Assembly (NCBI GenBank): GCA_023143305.1
Contig: JAGLHV010000058.1
Coordinates: 1 to 7,348 of the forward strand
Source: a bacterium
GTDB taxonomy: Bacteria > CBDUZB01 > JAGLHV01
Length of the DNA stretch: 7,348 nt
Direction of reading: 5' to 3'
Of the stretch, positions 1 to 6,270 are shown one piece after another. The translations under genes and the position numbers were made by a program. The notes beneath the pieces are model-generated. The model had not been told where the DNA came from. It was given only the letters and a program-made list of their open reading frames with translations, and did not search any database. Every line of letters begins with the position of its first letter. The first letter of the stretch is position 1.

Positions 1-262
1 AGAATATAATGCAGGTAAATATTTAGAAGCCATTATTTTATGGGAAAAAGCTTTACGACTTACTCCCCAACACCAAAAAATTAAAAATATTTGTTTAGAA
101 GCATATCTAGCTCAGGGAATCATTTATTACCGGGAAAATAAATTAAAAGAAGCAGAAAAAATATGGAAAAAAGCTTTAATTATTCAACCCGGACACAAAA
201 AAGCAGCGAAATACTTAAAGAGAGCAGAAACAAAAATAAAGACACTGAAAGAATTAGAATAA
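1..262 (+). repeat. Direct repeat copy A (upstream TPR 3' end), matches 2414-2675
   Basis: The match to 2414-2675 is gap-free with a constant offset of 2413 bases and about 93-94% base identity by hand count. The repeat continues beyond the left window edge by an unknown amount. Confidence 0.9.
2..262 (+). CDS. C-terminal end of a TPR protein (partial, 5' end outside window)
   Basis: This is an open frame running from the window edge to a TAA at 260-262, giving 86 residues. It aligns without gaps to the last 86 codons of the intact TPR gene ending at 2675 (bases 1-262 match 2414-2675). By hand count there are about 17 base differences and 12 residue differences, so about 86% protein identity. 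It holds most of one TPR (EYNAGKYLEA...) and one full TPR starting YLAQGIIYYRENK, with the same Trp-containing second helix and the same Lys-rich tail. By analogy it would be the periplasmic TPR tail of an outer-membrane barrel protein, but the N-terminal part is not visible. The frame has no premature stop and the natural stop position is kept, so the upstream paralogue may be intact. Its former downstream partner is only a remnant. Confidence 0.85.
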   Translation, partial: EYNAGKYLEAIILWEKALRLTPQHQKIKNICLEAYLAQGIIYYRENKLKEAEKIWKKALIIQPGHKKAAKYLKRAETKIKTLKELE

Positions 263-499
263 GCAGACACACCGACAATGTTCCCATAGGAAGCAAGTGT
301 CTCTATTCTTCTAATTTAAAACTTTCTCAAGCTCGTGCACACACTGTTTTTCAAGCTTTAATAAAAGATAATAATTTATCTGCAGAAGCTTTTTCCGTAA
401 AAAGTTTCGGCAAAATAAAAACTACAGCTTCCAAGAAAACAAGTTCCAGGACGCGCTAAGAACCGCAGAGTAGAAATTATCATCGGAACTAAAAATTAG
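263..499 (+). pseudogene. Remnant of a propeller-OmpA gene: OmpA C-terminal part only, frameshifted
   Basis: Bases from about 267 match 4473 onward, the last ~75 codons of the intact propeller-OmpA gene. The reading frame HTDNVPIGSKCLYSSN... starts at 268. It keeps the peptidoglycan-binding core (HTDN, NLKLSQARA), but a one-base insertion near 441-447 shifts the frame and creates a stop at 457-459. The original stop survives out of frame as TAG at 497-499. Signal peptide, propeller, Ig-like part and the first half of the OmpA domain are missing. An open frame from an ATG at 163 through 459 can be read, but its first ~35 codons are the TPR gene in the wrong frame and it has no good ribosome binding site, so it is not called as a gene. 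The first 99 bases (267-365) are identical to the intact gene, while the following ~85 carry about 12 differences. Confidence 0.9.
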
Positions 500-563
500 T
501 TGTAAGGGAAAAAAGGAAAGAACAAAAAAGAAAAGTAAGTCTTAAGGAAAAAAATCAGTTTAA
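267..563 (+). repeat. Direct repeat copy B, matches about 4473-4768
   Basis: The offset is 4206 bases up to the one-base insertion near 441-447 and about 4205 bases after it. Identity is complete for 267-365, lower at 366-450, then high again over the conserved CGCTAAGAACCGCAGAG block, with small indels after 530. Confidence 0.88.
514..563 (+). pseudogene. Remnant of the 5' end of the SpoIIE-type phosphatase gene, start codon lost
   Basis: The sequence from 500 to about 563 matches 4705 to about 4768, the ribosome binding site and first ~17 codons of the intact phosphatase gene. The Shine-Dalgarno-like TAAGGGA survives at 503-509, but the ATG has become AGG at 514-516, and small indels follow. 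Recognisable similarity ends at cagtttaa (about 556-563), perhaps fading weakly to 580. No coding capacity remains. It follows the OmpA remnant with the same spacing as the intact pair, which shows that the duplicated unit once reached into this gene. Confidence 0.8.
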
Positions 564-581
564 CTACACAGGGGTAACAGC

Positions 582-610
582 TTGACAAAAAAAAAAAATA
601 GTGTTATTCT
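582..610 (+). promoter_or_regulatory. Sigma70-type promoter for the operon, with A12 run in the spacer
   Basis: A perfect -35 box TTGACA lies at 582-587. A TATTCT -10 box (4 of 6 consensus bases, including the first two) lies at 605-610, with an optimal 17-base spacer. Transcription should start near 617, leaving a leader of about 46 bases. A run of 12 A (587-598) begins at the last base of the -35 box and fills most of the spacer, so a gain or loss of one A would change the box spacing directly. Confidence 0.75.
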
Positions 611-614
611 TTTT

Positions 615-646
615 ATAAAAGAAGGAAGTATACTGCTTACTTTTAT
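615..646 (+). promoter_or_regulatory. Dyad symmetry in the operon leader, possible operator or weak hairpin
   Basis: ATAAAAG at 615-621 is the reverse complement of CTTTTAT at 640-646. Between them lies the perfect 8-base palindrome AGTATACT (627-634). The dyad sits at and just after the predicted transcription start, where a repressor site or short RNA stem would act. The arms are AT-rich, so chance is a real alternative. Confidence 0.3.
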
Positions 647-662
647 TTAAGGATGGAGAAAA

Positions 663-2675
663 ATGAAAGCTAATAAGAGGTCTTTAATTGCTGTTATTAT
701 TTGTTTGTTGTGTAATTCATATCTTTATGCTCACTTCGAAGAAGTTGGCGTAGGAGCACGATGTATTGGCAGAGCAAAAAATTTTGTTGCTGTTTGTGAT
801 GATGTTTACAGTATTTATTACAATCCTGCGGGACTATCTCAACTAAGCAGAAAAGAACTTACTACCAGTTGTGGAAAAATTTACTGGGGATTGAAAGACA
901 ATAGTAATTTAATTAATAGTCTCTGTTTTTATGCCCACCCTTTAAAAAACATTCAGGAAGAATCATCATGGGGAACAATTGGTATAGGCTGGTTAAATTT
1001 TATTCTGGCTGACTTATACCAGGAAGACATTATTATTCTCTCTTACGGTAAAAGATTATATAAAAATCGCTTTGCCGGAGGAATAAATTTGAAATGGTTG
1101 GTAAAAAGATTCGGGGAAAATTCCGAGACTCATATAGATCCTCTTTTCAGCAATGGGTCAGTGGTTAATAACTACAGTATAGATATTAGCAGCTTATATA
1201 AACTAACTGAAACCATTTCTTTCGGCCTTATTTTAATTGATGTTAATCAACCAGATATGGGTCTTAAACTGGAAGATAAAACACTTATGGGTATTAAACT
1301 AGGCTGTGCCTATAAAAAGGATACTTTTAATGTGGGTTTGGATACATATTATAAAGACGATAATCTAAAATTTTATACCGGGGGAGAAAAATGGCTTTTT
1401 CAAAAAATATTAGGCATAAGAGGCGGATTTGGGATAGGAGACCATTTATATAGAGACTTAACCTGTGGACTAAGTTGGAATTATCCTTTATTTCAAATAG
1501 ACTATGCTTTTGCTTATCCCCTTTCCGGAATTGAAAAAACATACGGAACACACCAAATATCCTTAACCTTGAAATTCGGGAAAGAAATTATTTTTAAATC
1601 CTCGCTAACAGAAGAAGAACAGGTCGTTATTACTGCATACTTGAGAGAAGGAATAGATTTATATCAGAGAGAGAAACTTGCCGAAGCACGCGATATTTTT
1701 AAAAAAATTTTCAGGATTGACCCCCGCTCTAAAGTAGCAAATCAGCACATAGACAGCATCAACGGTCGAATAAAGATAGAAATAAAAACTCTTTATAAAA
1801 AAGCTTCTTCTTACTATAAAAACTCTTTATGGAAAGAAGCTGAAAAAAAATGGCAACGTATTTTAGTTTTAGACCCCTCGGAAAAACAGGCCCAAACATT
1901 TATTCATTCAATGGAACAAAAATTAGATAACTACTTCCGGCAGGGAATAAATCTGTCTCAAGAAAAAAAATATATTCAAGCCATTAAAGAATGGGAAAAA
2001 ATAGCAAAGGTTTATCCCTATTATCCACAAATAGATGAAAAAATACAACAAGCTTTGGTCAACATAAAAAAACAAAAAATATCTCTTAAAAAAGAAATTA
2101 TCAGAAAATACATAAAAGAAGGTTTGAATTTCTATCATAATAAAGATTACTTTTCTGCAGTAAGAAAATGGAAACAGGTATTAAATTTAGACCCCTATCA
2201 AAAAGAAACTTCCCGTTTATTTACAGAATTAGGTAATAAACTCTTTCAAGAGGGAATGCTTTTTTATAAAAACGGAAATTTCAAAGAAGCAATTAATCAA
2301 TGGACTCAACTGCTTAAACTTACTCCTACTTATGTCCGGGCTAAAAGAGCCATCCAAAAAACAAGGAAAGAATTCATTGAAAAAAGCGATAAACTTCATC
2401 AGCAAGGAATTAAAGAATATAATGCAGGTAAATATTTAAAAGCCATTATTTTCTGGAAAAAAGCCTTACAAATTACTCCCCAACATCAAAAAATTAAAAA
2501 TATTTGTTTAGAAGCATATCTGGCTCAGGGAATCATTTATTACCGGGAAAATAAATTAAAAGAAGCAGCAAAAATATGGGAAAAAGCTTTAATTATTCAA
2601 CCCGGACACAAAAAAACAACGAAATACTTAAAGAGAGCCAAAACAAAAATAAAGAGACTGAAAGAATTAAGATAA
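663..2675 (+). CDS. PorV/PorQ-like outer-membrane barrel protein with seven C-terminal TPRs
   Basis: The protein has 670 residues. A signal peptide spans residues 1-23 (basic MKANKR start, hydrophobic core, likely cleavage after LYA). Residues about 24-312 resemble the PorV/PorQ (UPF0164-like) barrel family. The N-terminal segment G31-L58, with an FVAVCDDVYSIYYNPAGL core, matches that family's usual 'GAR...FVAVADD...WNPAGL' pattern, and alternating aromatic and polar strands follow. Seven TPR-like units start near residues 326, 377, 424, 483, 527, 578 and 619. They share a G-x3-Y first helix and an A-x3-W-x3-L-x-L-x-P second helix and are separated by basic spacer helices, about 49 residues apart. 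The start is supported by AAGGA (649-653) and GGAG (655-658). Known family members sit in the outer membrane and serve secretion or surface attachment; the TPR tail is inferred to be a periplasmic scaffold. Its 3' end is duplicated at 1-262. Confidence 0.8.
   Translation: MKANKRSLIAVIICLLCNSYLYAHFEEVGVGARCIGRAKNFVAVCDDVYSIYYNPAGLSQLSRKELTTSCGKIYWGLKDNSNLINSLCFYAHPLKNIQEESSWGTIGIGWLNFILADLYQEDIIILSYGKRLYKNRFAGGINLKWLVKRFGENSETHIDPLFSNGSVVNNYSIDISSLYKLTETISFGLILIDVNQPDMGLKLEDKTLMGIKLGCAYKKDTFNVGLDTYYKDDNLKFYTGGEKWLFQKILGIRGGFGIGDHLYRDLTCGLSWNYPLFQIDYAFAYPLSGIEKTYGTHQISLTLKFGKEIIFKSSLTEEEQVVITAYLREGIDLYQREKLAEARDIFKKIFRIDPRSKVANQHIDSINGRIKIEIKTLYKKASSYYKNSLWKEAEKKWQRILVLDPSEKQAQTFIHSMEQKLDNYFRQGINLSQEKKYIQAIKEWEKIAKVYPYYPQIDEKIQQALVNIKKQKISLKKEIIRKYIKEGLNFYHNKDYFSAVRKWKQVLNLDPYQKETSRLFTELGNKLFQEGMLFYKNGNFKEAINQWTQLLKLTPTYVRAKRAIQKTRKEFIEKSDKLHQQGIKEYNAGKYLKAIIFWKKALQITPQHQKIKNICLEAYLAQGIIYYRENKLKEAAKIWEKALIIQPGHKKTTKYLKRAKTKIKRLKELR
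2414..2675 (+). repeat. Direct repeat copy A' (3' end of the intact TPR gene)
   Basis: This is the intact-gene partner of bases 1-262. It ends at the same stop codon. Downstream of the stop the two copies part: the intact copy continues into the 37-base spacer, the upstream copy into OmpA sequence. Confidence 0.9.
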
Positions 2676-2712
2676 GAAATTTATCAACATTATATTCAGG
2701 GAGGAAGTAATT

Positions 2713-4704
2713 ATGTCCAAAAAAAGTATATTAGTTATATTATTCATCTGCTGTTGTAACTATTTTTTCCTTTATCCTGCAAAAAGCATAGCGGAAAGCG
2801 ATAAAAACCCGGACTGGACTTTTTACAACAAGACAAATTGTGGATTAATAGGAGAAACCATTAACTGTATCGCTAAAGATAAACATGCTTTCTGGATTGG
2901 AACTCAAAAGGGAGTAAGCCTTTTCAACACCAAAAAAAACACCTGGACTAATTATACCATTAACGACGGCCTCGCTTCTAATTACATCAACAGTATTCTT
3001 GTCCTGAACGACAAGGTCTGGTTCGGCACAAAAAAAGGATTAACCCTATTTAATAAAAATAAAAAATCCTGGACCACTTACACCATGAAAAACGGTTTAC
3101 CCCATAACCAGGTAAATACGCTTCTAAACATTGGAAATACTATCTGGATAGGCACCGAAATAGGTTTAACTTCTTTTAATAAAACAACTAAGACTATGGG
3201 TGCTGTTTACACAACCAAAGACGGCCTTTTTGATAATAGAATTAAGACTTTGATCCGGGATGGAGCTTACCTGATTATAGGAACTGTCGGCGCGGTAATC
3301 AACACCCTTAATCTCCATACAGGAGAATGGAACATACAATATCCTCAAACTACTCTTTACAGCAATATCGTTTTAACCGCAGAAAGGGGCTTTATCTGGT
3401 GTGGAACTAATGGGGGGGGGGTACGCAGCTATAACAAATCTTCTCAAACATGGAAAACCTATACAACTTCTAACGGGTTATGTGATAACTTTGTTCAGGC
3501 AATTGCCCGTGATGGAAAAAATCTATGGGTGGGAACATTTGATGGAATAAGTCTCTTTAATATGGATACGAAAAAATGGAAAACATTTTCCTCTAAAGAA
3601 GGCATATCATTAAGCACAATCCTGGTAGACGGAAATTATGTCTGGTTTGGCACAGATGATAAAGGAATCCGCCGATATAACAAACAAATTCCTCAAGTAG
3701 AAATTAATACAAAACTAAGTTCTATTACCAAACTAAAAATTTCTACCCCGTTAAAAATAGATTGTTTTATTTCCAGTTATCAAAAAATGGGCAAACCGGT
3801 AATAGAATACAGTACAGCATCTTTCCCTGACATATGGACTAATACAGAAATAACCGTTATTCCTGCTAAAACAAAAAACCATTACCAAATTATTTGGACA
3901 ATGGAAAATTTACCTTGTTTAAGTGATACTTATAATCTTCGCCTAACCGTTGAAAATGAACAAGAAGATTATAATTCATCCTTAGCTACCATTAAAATAG
4001 ATACTATTCCTCCTAAAATCACCATTGACTCTACTACTGCCACCCGAAACATAGGACTACAAAAGATTTCAGGAACATACAACAAAAACAAAATTGACAA
4101 CATACTTGTTCAACCGGGTAATATATTAGCTACCTTAGACTCTACCAACCAAACATTTACCGCTCTAATCAATCTGGAAGAAGGAAAAAACCCTATCCGG
4201 GCAACTTTAACCGACTGGCTTGGCCAAACGGCAACAACAAAGACCGTAATGATAGCCAAAGTTAAATCTACTCCCGCAATCCTGGTAGAAAAAATTACTA
4301 CCGCAAAAAAGAAAGAAGTTGTTACCCGTCTTACTCTACAGGAAACCTTACTCTTTGACTCCGGAAGTGCTCAAATAAAAAAAGGCGGAGACGAAACAAT
4401 TGCTACAGTGGTTAATTTCTTAAAAAGATATCCTCCGGAAAAATACCCCAATCTTAAAATTAAAATAAACGGACACACCGACAATGTTCCCATAGGAAGC
4501 AAGTGTCTCTATTCTTCTAATTTAAAACTTTCTCAAGCTCGTGCACACACTGTTTTTCAAGCTTTAATAAAGGATAATACTTTATCCGCAGAAGCTTTTT
4601 CCGTAAAAGGTTTCGGCCAAACGAAACCTACAGCTTCCAACAAAACAGTTTTAGGACGCGCTAAGAACCGCAGAGTAGAAATTATTATCGAAACTAAAAA
4701 CTAG
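2713..4704 (+). CDS. Secreted seven-bladed propeller / Ig-like / OmpA-domain protein
   Basis: The protein has 663 residues. A signal peptide is likely cleaved after SIA (residue 27). Residues about 40-335 form seven propeller blades of about 42 residues, each with a W-[IVFC]-G-T-x2-G core (W61 to W311; blade four has IIGT instead) and W-T-x-Y-T...GL..N linkers, as in two-component-regulator propeller repeats. Residues about 336-530 look like beta-sandwich or Ig-like domains; the part from DTIPPKITID (430) on resembles bacterial Ig/glucodextranase-like modules. Residues about 540-663 are an OmpA/MotB domain: FDSGSAQI (548), GHTDNVPI with D590, NLKLSQARA, and GRAKNRRVEI with R653/R654. D590 and one of these Arg residues are the expected diaminopimelate-binding pair. 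It therefore likely anchors to peptidoglycan and displays a ligand- or protein-binding propeller. GGAGG (2700-2704) supports the start. A G10 run at 3412-3421 encodes Gly234-236. No kinase or DNA-binding domain is fused, unlike many proteins with this propeller type. Confidence 0.88.
   Translation: MSKKSILVILFICCCNYFFLYPAKSIAESDKNPDWTFYNKTNCGLIGETINCIAKDKHAFWIGTQKGVSLFNTKKNTWTNYTINDGLASNYINSILVLNDKVWFGTKKGLTLFNKNKKSWTTYTMKNGLPHNQVNTLLNIGNTIWIGTEIGLTSFNKTTKTMGAVYTTKDGLFDNRIKTLIRDGAYLIIGTVGAVINTLNLHTGEWNIQYPQTTLYSNIVLTAERGFIWCGTNGGGVRSYNKSSQTWKTYTTSNGLCDNFVQAIARDGKNLWVGTFDGISLFNMDTKKWKTFSSKEGISLSTILVDGNYVWFGTDDKGIRRYNKQIPQVEINTKLSSITKLKISTPLKIDCFISSYQKMGKPVIEYSTASFPDIWTNTEITVIPAKTKNHYQIIWTMENLPCLSDTYNLRLTVENEQEDYNSSLATIKIDTIPPKITIDSTTATRNIGLQKISGTYNKNKIDNILVQPGNILATLDSTNQTFTALINLEEGKNPIRATLTDWLGQTATTKTVMIAKVKSTPAILVEKITTAKKKEVVTRLTLQETLLFDSGSAQIKKGGDETIATVVNFLKRYPPEKYPNLKIKINGHTDNVPIGSKCLYSSNLKLSQARAHTVFQALIKDNTLSAEAFSVKGFGQTKPTASNKTVLGRAKNRRVEIIIETKN
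3412..3421 (+). repeat. G10 homopolymer inside the propeller coding region
   Basis: Ten consecutive G encode Gly234-Gly236 (three GGG codons) and the first base of Val237. The region is AT-rich and glycine elsewhere in this gene is mostly GGA, GGC or GGT. One added G would give a TAA after four further codons (GGT ACG CAG CTA TAA). One lost G would run about 40 codons to a TAA at 3548-3550. Either change removes the later blades and the OmpA domain. Confidence 0.9.
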
Positions 4705-4768
4705 CTGTAAGGGAAAAAATGAAAGAACAAAAAAGAAAAACAAGTTTGAGAAAAAAATTCAGTTTAAT
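4473..4768 (+). repeat. Direct repeat copy B' (OmpA 3' end plus phosphatase 5' end)
   Basis: This is the intact partner of 267-563. It spans the end of the propeller-OmpA gene, the 14-base spacer and the first ~17 codons of the phosphatase gene. Confidence 0.88.
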
Positions 4769-6215
4769 CATCAGCGGGCTAATCGCCCTAACTATGATAA
4801 GTGTTGGATTAATCATTTCCAATGAAATAAAAAAACCACTAATTAAAGAAATGCAAAAAAAAGGTGAAGCGTTAGGTTCTAATTTAGCAGCAACAAGCGC
4901 AGAAGCTTTACTAAGTGGGGATGAATTACTTTTAGGTATTTATATGGATAAAATCGCAGAAGATAAATCCATATTGTATGCTATGATTCTGGATAAGACC
5001 GGCAAGGTTATTTCTCATTCTGATCACCGTGTAATCAAAGGGACAACCTTTAAGGATCCTTTTTGGCAAAAGGCAGTAGAAGTAAAGAAAGGAACCCTTA
5101 TTCAGCATAACACAGATTCTTCCATGGATGATTATTATGACATCGCTGTCCCTATTTTAAGCAACAACAATAAACTAGGAACTATCCGTTTAGGATTTTC
5201 GGGGAAAGAAATTGCTGCAACAATAAAGAAAGTAAAAAACATTATTTTTGCTATTACTGTTTTTGTCCTTGTTTTAGGATTAATTATTTCCTGGATACTG
5301 GTTTCTTTTATTACCAAACCGATAGGGATACTCACTAAAGGAGTACGAATAATCGGTACCGGTAATTTAGACTACAAAATCATAATCCCGACTAAAGATG
5401 AAATCGGTCAACTAGCTGAAACTTTTAACGAAATGACCCAAAAATTAAAAAATGCACAAGAAAAACTTATTGAAGGGGCACGTTTAAAAAAGGAATTACA
5501 AATTGCACAACAAATCCAACAATCTTTACTTCCTAAAAAATGCCCTGAAAATGCATCTTTTGATATTGGCGCTTTTTACAAAGCAGCTAAAGAAATTGGT
5601 GGTGATTACTATGATTTCTTCTGGATAACCCCGGAAAAACTTGGTCTTGTAATTGCTGATGTTTCCGGAAAAGGAATTCCCGGTTCTTTAGGAATGGCTC
5701 TTACCCGCAGTATATTCCGTTCTCAAATAACAAAAACAAGTCCACCGGCAGAAGTTTTAGCCAAAACTAATATTTTAGTCTGCCGCGATATAAAAAAAGG
5801 ACTTTTTGTAACCATGCTTTTTGCCATTCTGGACACAAAAAACAAAACATTTCAATATGCAAGTGCCGGTCATAATCCATTATTACTTATTCAACAAAAC
5901 AAAGCATCCTGGACTAAATCCAGCGGCATAGCTTTAGGAATAGCTACCGAAACATTATTTAATCAAAATATAAAACAAGAAACCATTTCTCTAAGTGAAA
6001 ATGACTTAATAATTTTTTATACTGACGGCATAACAGAAGCAATGAATAGAAAAAAAGAAGAATTTGGAGAATCCCGGCTGGAAAAGGCAGTTTTAAACTA
6101 TAAAGATAATACTGCTCAGAATATTATTAATAAACTTAAAAAAGAAATAGAAAATTTTACTGCCGGTGCCGAACAAAACGATGATATAACCTTAATATCT
6201 TTGAAAGTACAATAA
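4719..6215 (+). CDS. Membrane sensor with HAMP and SpoIIE/PP2C-type Ser/Thr phosphatase domain
   Basis: The protein has 498 residues. TM1 spans about residues 14-31. A periplasmic sensor region (about 33-174) ends in a YDIAVPIL...LGTIRLGFS stretch typical of single-Cache/PAS-like sensors. TM2 spans about 175-197, HAMP about 198-245, and a coiled-coil linker ends in IAQQIQQSLLP, the usual lead-in to SpoIIE domains. The catalytic domain spans about 285-497. Metal-binding acids are visible in GGDYYD (D296, D299), ADVSGKG (D314), YTDGITEA (D436) and NDDITL (D488, D489); SAGHNP (H385) is also kept, so it looks active. Known family members dephosphorylate anti-anti-sigma (STAS) proteins or act in partner-switching; no STAS or anti-sigma kinase gene is visible here. 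The gene starts 14 bases after the propeller-OmpA stop, with TAAGGGA (4708-4714) as ribosome binding site, so co-translation is likely. Its first ~50 bases recur as a dead copy at 514-563. Confidence 0.93.
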   Translation: MKEQKRKTSLRKKFSLIISGLIALTMISVGLIISNEIKKPLIKEMQKKGEALGSNLAATSAEALLSGDELLLGIYMDKIAEDKSILYAMILDKTGKVISHSDHRVIKGTTFKDPFWQKAVEVKKGTLIQHNTDSSMDDYYDIAVPILSNNNKLGTIRLGFSGKEIAATIKKVKNIIFAITVFVLVLGLIISWILVSFITKPIGILTKGVRIIGTGNLDYKIIIPTKDEIGQLAETFNEMTQKLKNAQEKLIEGARLKKELQIAQQIQQSLLPKKCPENASFDIGAFYKAAKEIGGDYYDFFWITPEKLGLVIADVSGKGIPGSLGMALTRSIFRSQITKTSPPAEVLAKTNILVCRDIKKGLFVTMLFAILDTKNKTFQYASAGHNPLLLIQQNKASWTKSSGIALGIATETLFNQNIKQETISLSENDLIIFYTDGITEAMNRKKEEFGESRLEKAVLNYKDNTAQNIINKLKKEIENFTAGAEQNDDITLISLKVQ

Positions 6216-6240
6216 AATATTCTTTACATGGAGGAATATT
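6216..6240 (+). other. Short AT-rich inverted repeat right after the phosphatase stop
   Basis: AATATTC (6216-6222) pairs perfectly with GAATATT (6234-6240) around an 11-base loop. The right arm lies within the palindrome GAATATTC (6234-6241). The stem has a single G-C pair and no following T run, so it is unlikely to terminate transcription. It could be a protein-binding or RNA-processing site, or chance. Confidence 0.25.
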
Positions 6241-6259
6241 CTAATAACGATCTGTCCTC

Positions 6260-6265
6260 AGGTGA
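6260..6265 (+). promoter_or_regulatory. Ribosome binding site that sets the ligase start
   Basis: AGGTGA lies five bases before the ATG at 6271 and is a strong match to the 16S anti-Shine-Dalgarno. An in-frame GTG at 6262 lies inside this site and so is an unlikely start. A stronger-looking GGAGG at 6230-6234 has no suitable in-frame start at the right distance. Confidence 0.75.
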
Positions 6266-6270
6266 TATTT

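Larger units (their letters stand above)
263..662 (+). other. 400-base stretch without an intact gene: remnants plus promoter region
   Basis: This stretch contains the OmpA remnant (263-499), the phosphatase start remnant (about 500-563), a short unassigned piece (564-581), then the promoter and a leader of about 45 bases for the gene at 663. No rho-independent terminator (GC-rich hairpin plus T run) is visible, so transcription from the upstream TPR gene may read through. Confidence 0.8.

Noticed and set aside
163..459. 98-codon open frame that joins TPR-region and OmpA-region sequence.
   Set aside because: Its first third is the upstream TPR gene read out of frame. It has no good ribosome binding site, and its end is a frameshift stop in a decayed OmpA remnant. 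Only the part from about 268 is true former coding sequence.
1..563. Mobile element as the cause of the repeated segments.
   Set aside because: There is no transposase, no terminal inverted repeats and no target-site duplication around the pieces. Gene order and spacing point to tandem duplication and deletion.
2713..2793. Lipoprotein signal for the propeller-OmpA protein, because of Cys13-Cys15.
   Set aside because: The residues before Cys13 (L-F-I) do not fit a lipobox, and a normal signal peptidase I site (SIA, residue 27) is present.
6216..6240. Hairpin after the phosphatase stop as a transcription terminator.
   Set aside because: The stem is seven AT-rich pairs with one G-C pair and no T run follows, so it is too weak for intrinsic termination.
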